Source: Lindgomyces ingoldianus (taxonomy: Eukaryota; Ascomycota; Dothideomycetes; Pleosporales; Lindgomycetaceae). Taken from it: DNA of 64,000 bases. The notes below the pieces were generated by a model that had not been told where the DNA came from, did not search any database, and was given only the letters and a program-made list of their open reading frames with translations. The DNA is taken from NCBI RefSeq assembly GCF_010093535.1, contig NW_022985164.1, positions 2,383,891 through 2,447,890 on the forward strand, read 5' to 3'. The position numbers and the translations under genes were made by a program. Below are positions 10,692-21,367 of this stretch, piece by piece. Positions within the stretch are counted from its first letter, which is position 1; the number at the start of each line of letters is the position of its first letter.

Positions 10692-11240
10692 CGCGGACCT
10701 CCCTCCCTAGTAGTGTCCTTGCCGCTCTGCCTACACGGCTGCAAGTGTTAGGAATTTCTTATTATTTATAAGTTCCTTTTTATAAACGCCTTACAGATGT
10801 CTAATTTTCTAACGCTAAAATATGCCTTAACAGCTAAGTTATGTCTGCTAGACCTATATTACTCTTTGTTTTAAGCCTTTTTACTATACAAAGATGTGTT
10901 CTTATAGGCCTTATTATTTTTTAAGTTTATTTTATGTTTTAAATCTTTCTTTAGATAATTACATAAAGTGTGTAAAAAAAAGTAGTAGATGTAACACTGT
11001 TATTTCTAATGCTGCTTAAGATTGCTTAGAAAAGGAGAAAAAAATGTTAAAGAAAACTAGAGAACGTTTGTGCAGAGAAGAAGCAGATAGAAGAGTGTTA
11101 TGCAGCTATTACTGCTGTTGCAGCTGTTGCTTTAGCAAAGATTCTAAAGGCATAAAAATAAGCTACTAGGAAAAAGTCTTATTTTAAGCAGCAGCTAAGC
11201 CTTTTATATAACTAGAAAGTAAGGTATCTAGAAAAAACCT

Positions 11241-11668
11241 TGTTGCGTTTGCTAAAAGGTTAACCTCCTAGCTAGCACAGCAGAAGGATATATATAGACG
11301 GATAGCTGTACGCGACACATCCCTCCTAGCTTAAACTGTGGAACAAGAGAGGTGAAACACAGTAAAACAATCTTAACACACTCTTCTAGCCTAAGCAACA
11401 GAACTTAGAGACAGATCTAGTAAAGTAGACTTTATAATAAACACACTACCTAAATGCTCTCTACTAAGTATAGGAATTAAACACATAGTGTTTAAAAATA
11501 ATGCAATCCTACTAGTAGAGTAGAGAGAGTAGGGAGGTAAAAATTTTTGTGCGCTAACTATCTACACTACAATGCAAACTAGGCTTATAACTATTGCGTT
11601 TACTAAAAGGTTCACCTTCTAGCTAGCACAGCAGAAGGATATATATAGACAGATAGCTGTACACGACA
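11241..11668 (-). mobile_element. 428-bp TRIM-like element with 77-bp terminal direct repeats
   Basis: Two 77-bp direct repeats (11241-11317 and 11592-11668) with TG...CA ends are separated by 274 bp, and the whole unit is flanked by a perfect 5-bp duplication AACCT (11236-11240, 11669-11673). Size and structure fit a terminal-repeat retrotransposon in miniature, a non-autonomous LTR element moved by proteins from another. Next to the left repeat the other strand reads AGCTAGGAGGGATG, a plausible polypurine tract, which suggests minus orientation. The interior has no coding sequence that I can read. The repeats differ at about seven positions, mostly C-to-T or G-to-A, and the element is much less mutated than chromovirus 3 around it. 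Confidence 0.85.
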
Positions 11669-11679
11669 AACCTTTTCTT

Positions 11680-12233
11680 ACTAAATAAGCTTAGAGCACT
11701 TAAGGTAGAAGCTGCTAGTCTTCCTCTTTCTTAGCCTACGTTGTTAGGTTCTTGTACGTATACATTACTGCTATTTAGTAATAGGTTAGCAGCGTTGTCT
11801 AGCATAAGCAACACTTTTTAGTTAGAGTTGCTTTTGCCTAGTTAGTTTTACTTAAAAAAAAAGAAATAATACTTCTCTAGTAGCTAGTAAGTGTTTATTA
11901 GGTTTTTAATAAGTTTTTAAGTATTTTTACTAGTAAGCCATTCTTTTTATTTAATAAAAAGCTTACGCTTCTTTTTTCTATAGGTAAGTATTTGTTTTAC
12001 CTTATACTCTATTTCTATATCTTCTTATTTTACTATAGATAGTAGAATTTGTTTTAGGGCTGTTTTAAGCCGAAAGGTGTAGAACTATAGGTGTATTTTT
12101 ATTATAGAAGAAGGCTTTAGTTTGTAGTTGTCTTTTTACACTTATAGTACTTTATAAAGTTTAATTTAGTTTTTTATTAGCTTTCTAGAGTGTCTAAAAG
12201 TCTTTAAGTGTTTTATGTTTAAATATATGTAAT
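11680..12233 (-). pseudogene. pol: Decayed pol 3' end of chromovirus 3 (integrase C-terminus and chromodomain)
   Basis: Read on minus from 12233 downward: the integrase C-terminal stretch with a YLNIKHLKT-like segment and an HLQFY motif (family HPVFH), then the chromodomain at about 11880-12010 with *KEWLTSKNT*KL, where the aromatic-cage Trp codons are stops. It is homologous to 7600-7940 of chromovirus 1. The pol frame enters from the right, where it is cut by the Copia 3 LTR. Mutation pattern is typical RIP. Confidence 0.8.
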
Positions 12234-12315
12234 TGTAGAGGATAAAATAGCCTGGCAGTAGCTGTTCAGAAGATCAGATGAAGTGACTCTGCTATCTAAG
12301 AGAGCTGAAGGCTCT

Positions 12316-12327
12316 CCTTATATACAC
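12316..12327 (-). promoter_or_regulatory. TATA box of the Copia 3 LTR
   Basis: GTGTATATAAGG on the minus strand lies in the middle of the 219-bp LTR, downstream (in sense) of the 20-bp tandem repeats. This is the arrangement expected of a U3 promoter with upstream repeats. It is a motif match only. Confidence 0.45.
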
Positions 12328-12366
12328 CAAGCTTTGGAACATAATATCTCTAGATCCTAAGCTGCG

Positions 12367-12426
12367 TCCCAGGCTCTGAGCCCCAGTCCTAGGCTCCGAG
12401 CCCCAGTCCCAGGCTCCAAGCCCTAG
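12367..12426 (-). repeat. Three 20-bp tandem repeats in the Copia 3 LTR
   Basis: Units TCCCAGGCTCTGAGCCCCAG, TCCTAGGCTCCGAGCCCCAG and TCCCAGGCTCCAAGCCCTAG follow each other without spacer, and a partial fourth follows. They are GC-rich and close upstream of the TATA word in sense orientation, so they may be enhancer-like. Confidence 0.8.
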
Positions 12427-12454
12427 CTAAGGCTCTTAGTATACGCAACACACC

Positions 12455-13052
12455 TGTTACAATCCTTGCTTCGTGGAAGCACTCAGGTCAATGATATTCC
12501 TAGGGGGGAAGTAGGACGGGTGATAGAGGCTAACGGCAGGGTGTACAGTCCTACGTAAAGGCTATTAGGCTAAGAGGGAGAGTAGAGTGACCAGATCATG
12601 GTTTGTCCTGTGTGCAGCAGTATAGTGGCCGGGTTAAACAGTCCTGTTAGACAGGGTTAGAGGTATATATAGTGCAAGATATATAATTAGTATGATAGCT
12701 CTTTAAAAAGCTAAATGCTACTTAGTCTATATAAAAAATAAACTAAACATTAAACACACCTTCTAAAGGTTGTTTAAGATAAGAACTATATACATGCCTA
12801 AAGGTTGCTAAAAACAAGTAAGGCAAGTTTATGTAAGCTTGCTAAGAAGAGCTCTATAAGCTCTTTTAGACTTAACAGATTTATAGCCTGTCTCTCTATT
12901 AGAGGATGTACTCTTCTATTACTACAGGTAGTTGCGCTGCCTATTTATCCTCTATGTTCTCTAGTTAGTCTATAACTAAGCCTTGTTCTAACTTAACAAG
13001 ATTATAGAGCACTGCAGGTAGAGTTATATTAGTCTAACTATAGACTGTAACA
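12455..13052 (-). repeat. 3' LTR of chromovirus 2
   Basis: 598 bp, TGTTACAATCCTTGCTTC...GACTGTAACA, followed by the reverse-complement polypurine tract. The first ~170 bp, facing outward, are unmutated; the end facing the body is mutated. The TATA-type core is at about 12660-12690. Confidence 0.92.
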
Positions 13053-13465
13053 CGCTGCCCCTTCTTCTTAGTAGCGTCCTTGCTGCTCTACTTACACAAC
13101 TATGTTAGTAAAAGTTTATTTATAAAGTAAGTGTTTACTTACTAAAAAGCATCTCTAACATCTATTCTTTTTAAGCTAAATAGCTTACTAGTTTTATTTA
13201 TCTTATTATCCTTACACTATTTATTACTTTAATCCTTTTTATTAGACAAAAATATAACCCTGTAGTGCTTACTAGTTATTAAAGCTATTCTATATGTTAA
13301 CTTTATTATTAAATAAGTGTGTAAAGTATGTAAAAAAAATAGCAAGTGTAATGCCTTTATTTTAGACGCTGCATAGAATTAGTTAGAGAAGAAAAGAAAA
13401 AAGCTTTTTTAAAATGCTGCAGCAGTAAAAGCCTATAAATAAAAGCTTAATAAAAAGATAACTTA
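13053..13465 (-). other. 3' noncoding region of chromovirus 2
   Basis: Homologous to 44841-45230 of chromovirus 4 and, reversed, to 8370-8841 of chromovirus 1. It contains the degraded polypurine tract next to the LTR and no coding sequence that I can read. It ends at the TA target of pogo A2. Confidence 0.7.
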
Positions 13466-15282
13466 ACGTACTTCATAGGCGAGTTGCTCACACACCTAAG
13501 TTGCTTACTTTTGCCAAGACCCCACCCTAACAAACTCTATTATAGCCTATAACAACCCGCTCTAGCACTATATAGTACAGTATAGCCTAGAATATTATTT
13601 AGATACTACTTCTACTTTTTACTTACACATTTACATGTTATGCCTAGTCTAATTACACTATCTGTAGCGCCTTTAGGATAGCTTACCTACTTTAGCTTAC
13701 ACCTGCTTTTTTACTTTTTTTCTATTACTGCGCGCTTTAAACTCCTTTAAAGCTATTAAGCATAGGCTTTTCTAAATTATTAAGATTTTTTCTGCTTTAA
13801 TTTACTTTCTTTTATATAATTTATATTATATAGCAGCCTTATTAGCTACTTAAAGCTTAGTAATTTTCTATTACACTAACACTAGCTTATATGTAATTAT
13901 TGCTGCCCTTTTTAAGACTTTTTTAAACACCTTAACTATAAAAGTTAGTAAACTATTTATATACTTTTAAATTTTTATTTTTATAAGCATTAATTATAAC
14001 TTAAGTTTTATAACTACTAGAGCTTGTTATATATAAGTAGTAGTAGTAATAAAGTGCATAACTTTACATTAAAGCCTATTATAACTTATTATAAGTTAAA
14101 AGGAACTAATCTAACGCTTTAAAACTTTTTTTAGATATTACTAAAAGTAATTATAGTATTATAGGCTACTTTAAAGCATAGTAAAAACTTTATTTTTATA
14201 ATATTAGTAAACTAGTTATATATAAGGTTTTTAGCTTAGCACTTATATACTTTTTTTAAAGAAGTAAAACAACCTACATTAAGTAGCTATAAAAAGTGTA
14301 ATAAGTAAAAAAGCATGTAAATAGTAATAATTTTATTATCTTTATAGTATTACTAAAAATAAAGTAAGTTATAGCTTTTATAGCTGTTAATAACTAGCAG
14401 ACAGTAGCTACTAATAGTACACTTCTTTATATATGTGTTAAAGTGCTTTAAGTAGTCTAGACTAAGCTAATTAGTAGTCTAGCTACACTTAGAGATTATA
14501 ATAACCTAATTTTAGAGTAGATTTTTTTATACTAGTTTAAAAAGTAGTTACTACTCTAAAAGATAATAAAAAGTAAAATAGCTTACTTTTTAGCATTAAT
14601 GCTCTAGATAGCTGTTATCTACTCCTAGTTACCTAGCTAGACTGCTCTTAGCTGTTCTTATCTTTCTAAACTTATAACAACTACTTTAGTAAATATTTAG
14701 CCTATTATAAACTTTATTTTATTAAAGTTGTACATGTTATTATTCTAGATACTATACTTAGCTTTAATATTCTTTATAAGGTTAAACTAGCCTTAAATTA
14801 CTATAAAATCTTTATAAAAAGCTTTTTTATAGTTATAGTTATACTTAAACTTTACTATAAGCTTTAAGTAACACTTAATAAATATATTAAGCTAGTTTAT
14901 GCTAATATAGCTTATATTATACTTAGCGTGTAAAGAATTAGCTATATTAGTTACAGCTGCTAGCTAGAGGGGAAATCCTTGCGCATCTAGCTTAAGTATA
15001 TGCTAAATAATTACCTACTTTTTATTATTATTTAGCTTTTATAAGTTAGCTAGTGTGTTAGTTACTTATTATCTTTTAAAAGACTCTATAGATAGCTGCA
15101 GTGCGTTGCTTAAAAAGTGTTATGTCTTATTTAAAAGCCTAAAGTATAAGCTATATCTAACATGTCTTTAACACATTTAAGTAGTGTTGTTAGGAATGCA
15201 TTAGTGTAGAAAAAGTAGTATAGTAGAGTCTTAGCAAAAGTAAGCAACTTAGGTGTGTAAGCAACTCGCCTATAAAGTACGT
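13466..15282 (-). mobile_element. Pogo A2: full-length Fot1/pogo-type DNA transposon
   Basis: 1,817 bp with inverted termini of about 60 bp starting ACGTACTTCATAGGCGAG. It is flanked by TA (13464-13465, 15283-15284), the target of the Tc1/mariner superfamily. Length and domain content match fungal Fot1-like elements. The transposase gene runs on minus. It sits in the 3' noncoding part of chromovirus 2, and the longest sister copy is pogo A3 (25052-38476). Confidence 0.9.
13600..15180 (-). pseudogene. Decayed pogo/Fot1 transposase with CENP-B-type DNA-binding domain
   Basis: Cut-and-paste transposase acting on the ACGTAC termini in the nucleus. On minus, N to C: a CENP-B/HTH region (about 14750-15050) with an ILQLDARGFPLS-like start, GGNP-, FVKRHPEL- and KYDYQRA-like blocks; the start of the DDE domain at about 14709-14735, read as YNFNKIKF where the family has YNFDETGF, so the first catalytic Asp is Asn; a long degenerate core; and a C-terminal CX2CX4HX4C zinc knuckle at about 13629-13670. 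Frames are closed by TAA/TAG. Residue positions are approximate because no frame is open. Confidence 0.82.
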
Positions 15283-17603
15283 TATTAACTTTAAAAGTTA
15301 GTAAAGGTAAAGGCTAAGAAGTGTTTTAAATAAAATTATATCTAAAAATTACTAGATCTATGAAAGGCCTAGCGTGTAAAGTACTTAAAAAGAGATCTCT
15401 TTTCCTAAAATAAAATAGAGGCCCTTAAGGCCAAGGTATAGGGCTGTTCTCTTCTACAACCTTTATTAGTAGGGACTTGTCTCTAAAGGCTACTGCTATC
15501 TAGTAATAACATAGCTATTTCTTTTAATATAGGTGCCTTATTACCTAGCTAGTTTCTTTTAAATAAGCCTAAAAGTACTTTTATACTAATAGCTGCGTGT
15601 TCTGTAAATTCTTAGCTAGCTTTTATATATTTTTACTAGTAAGCTACCTCTTCTATTTTACTAAGAACTTTTTTTTATTTTTTTAATTACTAATAATGCA
15701 TTTAACGTTATATTCTATTTCCTTATCTTTTTATTTCTGTGTAGATAAAAGGATTTCTTTTAACACTTTTTCTAGCCTAGAGATGTAGAACTATAGGTGT
15801 ATCTTTATATGTAAGGGAAGCTTAAGCTTGCAGTTGTCCTGTTAGGTTTATAAGACTTTATACAGTCCTATTTTTTTTTCTGCTAACTTTCTAGAAAGTC
15901 TTAATATTTTAAAGTTCTTAGTGTTAAGATATATATAGTCTTTTAGGTAAATTTCTAGTCCTAGTTGTTATAATTTATTTATGTATTATTCTATTATTTT
16001 CTAACTAGATCTAGCCTTAATTACTAATTTTTTATATCTGTTTCATAAGTTTAATAACTAGTCTATTAATTCCTAAAGGTCTGTAGGCTGGTTTCCTTAT
16101 AGTATAAAGTATAAGTTATAACTAAAATTAGCCTTATATAGTGTTTCTTTTATTATAGCTAACTTAACTATGTTAATAGCTAGTTATGCTATTAAAAGCT
16201 ATTCTACTTAATTATTTTAAGTATAAAAGACATACTTTCTTAGATACTTTTTTACTTTAGTGTTTACTTTATCTGTTTAGATGTCTATTTACATGTAGTA
16301 TGCTATAAATAGTTTATATGTTATTCTAAAGTGTCTTATAGCTACTTTCTAAAATCTGCTAGTAAATAATTTATCTTTATTAAAAATAATAGTTTTAGGG
16401 CATTTATATACTAAAATAATGTTCTGTTTAAATTTATAAATAAGATTTTTAGCTATAATAGTCTTTTCTAACAGCTATATATATAGGTACTTAGTAGTTT
16501 TATTAAGGGTTACTATAATTATATCACACATTCTTTCTATTTCTAGTTCCTTAGATAAAGGAAGTTTTATAATAAAGTCTACTATAACTATTATCTATAG
16601 CTGTTTTAAGGCTTTAATTAGTTAAAAACATCTATAGGCCTTATACCTTTATAGGTTATTTTTATTGCAGGTGTTACATTCTCTAAGCACCTTAGTGCAT
16701 AGTTGTTTTATTTTTAGTATACGTTATAGTATAGCAGCCTGTAATTTCTTCTAGAGGGTGCCTATACCTAGGTGCCTAAACATTAGAGATTTATAATATT
16801 TACAAATTAAATTCTTTTATCTTTACTTATTTACTATAAGCACGCTAAATTCTTTTATAAGCTAAGGTCTATTATAAAGCTAATTTTTATTAGTTTTTTT
16901 AAAAAGTGTAAACTTTTTAGTTCTTTCTTTCTTTTTATTAAAGTAATTTAGTCTTTAGCTAAGGGCATTAGCCTATTAGTTTTGTGCTTCTAGGACATGC
17001 TTAATAATATAATTAAACTAAGTAAGCTCTATTACTTATTTTATGTGCATAAGTAAGAGTTTCTTTATAGTTAGAAACGTAACTAAGTTTACATAGTCTA
17101 TTATAATATAGAAGGGTTTTGCTATCTTATGTAGCTCTGTAGCCTATACTCTTACTGCATTTAGTATTACTTTTAGTTCTTTATTAGGTATACTGTAGCT
17201 AGCTTTAGGTCCTAAGAACTTAGCAAAGTAGTACACTACAAGGTGCTATCTCTTATTCTTCTGTTTTTAGTAAAATGTGGCTCTGCTAGCTCCTAGGGAC
17301 GCGTCTATATAGATCTTAGTGTCTAACTATAGGTTGTACATCTTTAGCACTAGTTTAGCTATTATAGCTTATTTTAGTGCTATAAATGCTTTATTTATTT
17401 ATAAGGTCTAAACAACCTTTACTATAGCTCTTTCTTTAGTAGTAGTGTTTATTAGGGGTATAGTAATTCTTAAGTAGTCCTTAATTATTTGCTTATCATA
17501 GCTTAATAGTCTAAGGAATCCCTTAACTTCTTTAACTATTATAGGTTTTAGCTATTTACGTACCTTTTATATTTTAGCTAGGTTAATTTTAATTTTTTTA
17601 CTA

Positions 17604-18701
17604 ACGTACCTAACAGGTTGGCCGGCCACTTTTGCTAAGCCCCTACTAAAACCACTCTATTCCCTCGCAAAACAGCCTACTTTAGCCCTGTATAGAGTAA
17701 TACAACATAAGATATTATTTAGAGTCTACTTCTGCTACTTGCTTACACATACGCAAGTTATGCCTAGTCTAATTACACTACTTATATTACCTTAAACTTA
17801 GCTTACTTTCTTTAGCGCGCACCTGTGTCTTTAGCTTCTTCCTATTACTACGCGCTCTAAACTCTTTTAAAGTAATTAGACAAGCTTTATCCTTAACTAT
17901 TAAAGTTTTTTTTACTTAAATCTACTTCTTTTTATATAATCTATGTTATGTAGCAGCCTTATTTTCTGCTTAAAGCTTTGTAATCTTATAGCCTACTTTG
18001 TTATATTAATGCCTTAGATAACTATTGTCTACTTTTTATTACCTTACTATATTACTTTTAGCTGTCTTTATCTCTCTAAAGCTATAATAACTGCTCTAGT
18101 TAATGTCTAGCTTCTTATAAAGCTTACCTTGTTAAAGTTATACCTGTCTTTATTCTAGATACTATACTTAGCTTTTATGTTAGCTACTAGGCAAAACTAG
18201 CCCTAGATAACTTCTAGATCTTTATAAAGCACTCTCTTATAATTATACTTATAATTAAACTTTATTATAAACTTAGGGCAGTGCTTAACTTACATACTAG
18301 GCTAGTTTAAGCTAACCTGGCCTAGATTACACTCTGTAGGTAAGGAATTAGCTATATTAGCTATAGCTGCAAGCCTAGGGGGAAATCTGCGCGTAATAAG
18401 CTTAAGTATGTACTTAACAACTACCTTTTTTTTAAGCTTAGTTAGATTCCTTAATTTAGGCTAGCATTCTGCTTATAAAGGCTGTCTAGTGTGTTAATTG
18501 CTTAGTGTTGTGTAAAAGACATTATAGATAGCTGCAGCGCGTTATAAAAAAAGTTTTAAGTCTTATTTAAAAGCCTAAAGAGCAAGCTGTATCTAACGTT
18601 CTTTAGAAGATTTAATCTAGTGTTGTTGTTAAGGCATTATGTAGATAGGTAGAGTTTAGTAGGGGCTTAGCAAAAGTGGCTGGCTAACCTGTTAGGTACG
18701 T
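17604..18701 (-). mobile_element. Pogo B1: 1,098-bp internally deleted pogo transposon
   Basis: Inverted termini of about 40 bp starting ACGTACCTAACAGG, flanked by TA (17602-17603, 18702-18703). The empty site is visible in chromovirus 4 near 47624. The element keeps the transposase N-terminal DNA-binding region and the C-terminal zinc knuckle, but most of the DDE core is gone. It has exactly the length of pogo B2 (40642-41739), so it belongs to a propagated non-autonomous subfamily rather than being a one-off deletion. It would need transposase supplied in trans. Confidence 0.9.
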
Positions 18702-18740
18702 TATTAATTATAAATTCTAAGTATTTTATTTTAGTAATAT

Positions 18741-19261
18741 TGTCAGATATGCGCACCTACTGTCAAGACAGGAGGAACGTTTGACGAAAGCTGCTACATA
18801 GTACGAGCAATAAGCTCGAACAGTATGTTGCCGCAAATTGCTGCATTTTGCAGCATTTTGCAGCATTTTGCATCATGTTGCAGCAAATTGCAGCATTTTG
18901 CAGCATTTTGCAGCATGTTGCAGCAAATTGCAGCATTTTGCAGCATGTTGCAGCAAATTGCAGCATTTTGCAGCATGTTGCAGCAAATTGCAGCATTTTA
19001 CAGCATGTTGCAGCAAATTGCAGCATTTTGCAGCATGTTGCAGCAAATTGCAGCAAATTGCAGCATGTTGCAAGCTGGTCGCGCATAGGGCTAGTGCGCG
19101 AGGGACTCGGATCGGCAGAACAAAAAGCCGAGCAACACGAGTAGAGCAGAAAAAGGATCGATAAATCAACACAATCAATACAATCAATCAATCATCCTAT
19201 ACATCATATCCAAACCCATCATTCATCTCAGGAAGCCCAGAAACAGTGCTTCAATCTGACA
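18741..19261 (+). mobile_element. Decamer-repeat element, copy 1 (probable solo LTR), 521 bp
   Basis: Ends TGTCAGAT...ATCTGACA form an 8-bp inverted terminus with TG...CA, flanked by a perfect 5-bp duplication AATAT (18736-18740, 19262-19266). The empty site in chromovirus 4 (around 47666) confirms a clean insertion. From the left: a hairpin CTGTC-AA-GACAG (about 18759), a second hairpin CGAGC-AATAA-GCTCG (about 18803), a 245-bp array of 10-bp units, a unique GC-rich stretch with AAAAAGCCGAGC, and CAATCAATC-rich sequence to the right end. Hardly mutated in a heavily mutated host. A 5-bp duplication and TG...CA favour a solo LTR; a MITE is the alternative. The overlapping open frames over the array are low-complexity artefacts. 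Confidence 0.85.
18828..19072. repeat. Decamer array TTGCAGCANN, about 24 units
   Basis: Units of exactly 10 bp, TTGCAGCA followed by TT, TG or AA. These often group into a 30-bp higher-order unit (TT, TG, AA). A few units carry single changes, such as GCATCATG and TTTTACAGC. All six frames stay largely open because the unit lacks stops in most frames. Confidence 0.95.
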
Positions 19262-21063
19262 AATATAAAATTTGCATTTAAAGAGCTATAGATAAAGCCT
19301 ATACTCTTTTAGCTTTTCTAGAACTTTTTGTACCTTCTATATATAGTCTTCTAGGCTATCCTTTAAGTAGATAAGAATGTTTTCTAGGTATACTAAAGTA
19401 AAGACATTAAGGTATAAGTTAAAGGCTGTGTTAATAATTTCCTAGAATGTTACTAAGGTGTTTATTAAGCTAAACAGCATTACTAACAGTTTATAAAGTC
19501 TTTATAAGGTTTAAAATGCTGTAAGCTACTTATCTTCTTTTTTTATTCTTATTTTATTAAATCTGTCTTATATATTAAACTTTATAAAGTATTAGGTTTC
19601 TTTTAGCTAGTTTATAATATTTTATATAATTAGTAAGAGAAACTAGTCTTAAACTATATTATTATTTAGGGTTTTATAATTCTAGTAGACTTAGATCTTT
19701 TGTTTTTTATTTTATAAAAACTACTGCTAAAGCAATAAGGCTATAGCTTTTCTAAATATAGCCTTATACTAGCATTTAGTCTACATATTCTTATAAGGCT
19801 TTTTTTTATGTTTTTGTTAGAGGGCAAAGCTTATAAGTTTTTAAGTTATAGTTTTTTATTAAATTAATAGTGTAATTCTAAGCCTAGTGTAAGAGTAATT
19901 CTCTTAGATTAGTAAGCGTCTTAAACATATCCCTATAGTTCTTATACTTAATAGGAATACTTATTTTTTTTAAATTCTAAAGATTCTAACTTATTCTACA
20001 TTTTTATTAGCCTTAATTTTTTTATAAAAAACTTTTTTTAGTTTTTTTATTATTATTTTTACTACTTATGCTTTTAGTTTTTAGTAGAGGAACTTCTAGA
20101 GTTTTCTTTTCTTAAAGTAGTAACTACTGCCCTGTTTTACCTGTTTATAGACTAAACATTAGTTATTATAGCATGCTAACTAGGTTATGTGTGCGTAGTT
20201 CTTTAAACCTTTTATAGTTCTTATTCTTTAGTTAATAGTAAAGTTATGCTTTCTAAGCTAATTATAACCTAGAATTACATTATACTTACCTCTTAATAAG
20301 AGTATACTTATAAACTTCTCATCTTTTATGTTTAAAGTTTTAAGGTTTTTTTATGTGTTTCTAAGTTAATTTATTCTTTACTATACTTTATTAAAGATGC
20401 ATTAGCAAGGGTTACCTTAAATAAGTCTTTTTTAATTTAGAATAAGATGTTTTGCTAGTCTACCTAGTCTTTATTTATTATAGTAAAAGTGCATCTACTA
20501 TTAATAAAAGCTAGTTCTAAGCGTTCTTTAAATGTAAAGATAGTAGTTAGGCTATGTTCTGCTTCTTATCCTACTGCAACTAGGGCTAATATATTATAAA
20601 AAACCTCTTTATTCTTTAAAAGGTATAAGTTAATGTTCTATAAGTTATTATTAAAATTATTTTTTTTATAAATTTAGTGCTCTTAGTTATAGTAGTTAGC
20701 TACTTTACACTTATAATCCTCTACTAGGTAGTGTAATATTAAATAGTTTTTTTTTTTACTACTTTTTATTAATAATAATAAAACTTATAGTTATTTTTAT
20801 TTTTATAGTCTAGCTATTTTTTCTATTTATAAAAAGAGGCTGTTTAGTAGGTATAATAATTTATAGTTTTACAGGCTAAGGCTGTCCTCTACTATAGGCA
20901 CCTATTATAGTTCTTTTTCTATATAGGCTACTAGCCTGCTTAGTGCTTGTTGTTCTAGTGTCTAGTACAATACTGTTACATACACTAGTACTAAGGGTAT
21001 AGACAGTTATTAGGTCTATATAAGGTGTTAAGGGGGCTCTTCTAAGTCTACTAAGGGTATTCC

Positions 21064-21362
21064 TGTAACGATTCTCATGAATCGTTCCATCTCGGGTCGC
21101 CCGGAACCTCCGGAAGGCCCCCGTATCGGCCCCGACCTCGACCTGGCCCCGACTCTGCCCTGCCCCCTGCTGTTACCCCTATTCCCTCATGTATTTAGTC
21201 GCACCTCGCCCTGTAGCTAGCTCAGTAGTTTTCTGATATCCTTTCGTACAAGGCCTATAGGTGTTAATGGTATTCCTAGGTTCTGAGTCCCCACGCACTC
21301 CCATATGCCTCTGAGTGGATTCCCACCGCATTCGGACCTATTGTCTTGCCTGCGCCGTTACA
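21064..21362 (-). mobile_element. Young solo LTR of the Gypsy 6 family
   Basis: 299 bp, TGTAACGATTCTCATGAATC...GCGCCGTTACA, in reverse orientation relative to the LTR at 55938. It is flanked by a perfect duplication ATTCC (21059-21063, 21363-21367). It interrupts chromovirus 2 where chromovirus 4 is continuous (around 49838-49852). GC-rich with many CpG, it is essentially free of RIP, in contrast to the related solo LTR at 274-561. Its inner end has extra bases (ATTCTCATGAATC) not in the other copies. Confidence 0.93.
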
Positions 21363-21367
21363 ATTCC

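Larger units (their letters stand above)
10031..12233 (-). mobile_element. Chromovirus 3: 3' portion, diverged subfamily
   Basis: The left end is a 661-bp LTR (10031-10691). It is followed by a reverse-complement polypurine tract (CCTCCCTCCC), then noncoding 3' sequence, a chromodomain and the integrase C-terminus, all on the minus strand. The body stops at 12233, inside integrase, where Copia 3 begins. The 5' part is not in the window and presumably lies to the right of Copia 3. The LTR shares only a core with those of chromoviruses 1, 2 and 4, so it is a separate subfamily. A 428-bp TRIM-like element sits inside it. Confidence 0.85.
12234..12452 (-). repeat. 3' LTR of Copia 3
   Basis: 219 bp; on + it runs TGTAGAGGATAAAAT...GCAACACA, and on minus it starts TGTGTTGCG. 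The polypurine tract GCTTACCTAGGGGG of the minus strand adjoins it, but chromovirus 2 has separated the two (the tract is now at 12453-12454 plus 23888-23899). The LTR is nearly free of RIP. It holds three tandem copies of a 20-bp unit (TCCCAGGCTCTGAGCCCCAG and variants) at 12367-12426. Chromovirus 3 continues on its left. Confidence 0.8.
15285..21063 (-). pseudogene. pol: Decayed pol of chromovirus 2, interrupted by pogo B1 and the decamer LTR
   Basis: Same domain order as chromovirus 1, on minus. Protease and upstream parts lie near 20500-21060. RT is near 19270-20100 with YLEN (19379-19390) at the catalytic position. RNase H is at about 17000-17400 and extends beyond the insertions. Integrase spans about 15900-16850, with a TDKVN block near 16265. 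The chromodomain is at 15580-15745, read as KFLVK*KR*. Pogo B1 (17604-18701) and the decamer LTR (18741-19261) split it between RNase H and RT. Uninterrupted homologous sequence in chromovirus 4 (47580-47700) shows the pre-insertion state of both sites. Confidence 0.88.

Noticed and set aside
18828..19072. CRISPR-like array
   Set aside because: Units are contiguous 10-mers without spacers, in a eukaryotic transposon-rich context; no cas genes.
18763..19191. Several overlapping frames on both strands rich in LQ, CC and AAF repeats, and similar ones at 48287-48835
   Set aside because: Translations of the 10-bp array TTGCAGCANN, whose unit lacks stops in most frames; low complexity, no start context, array length varies between copies.
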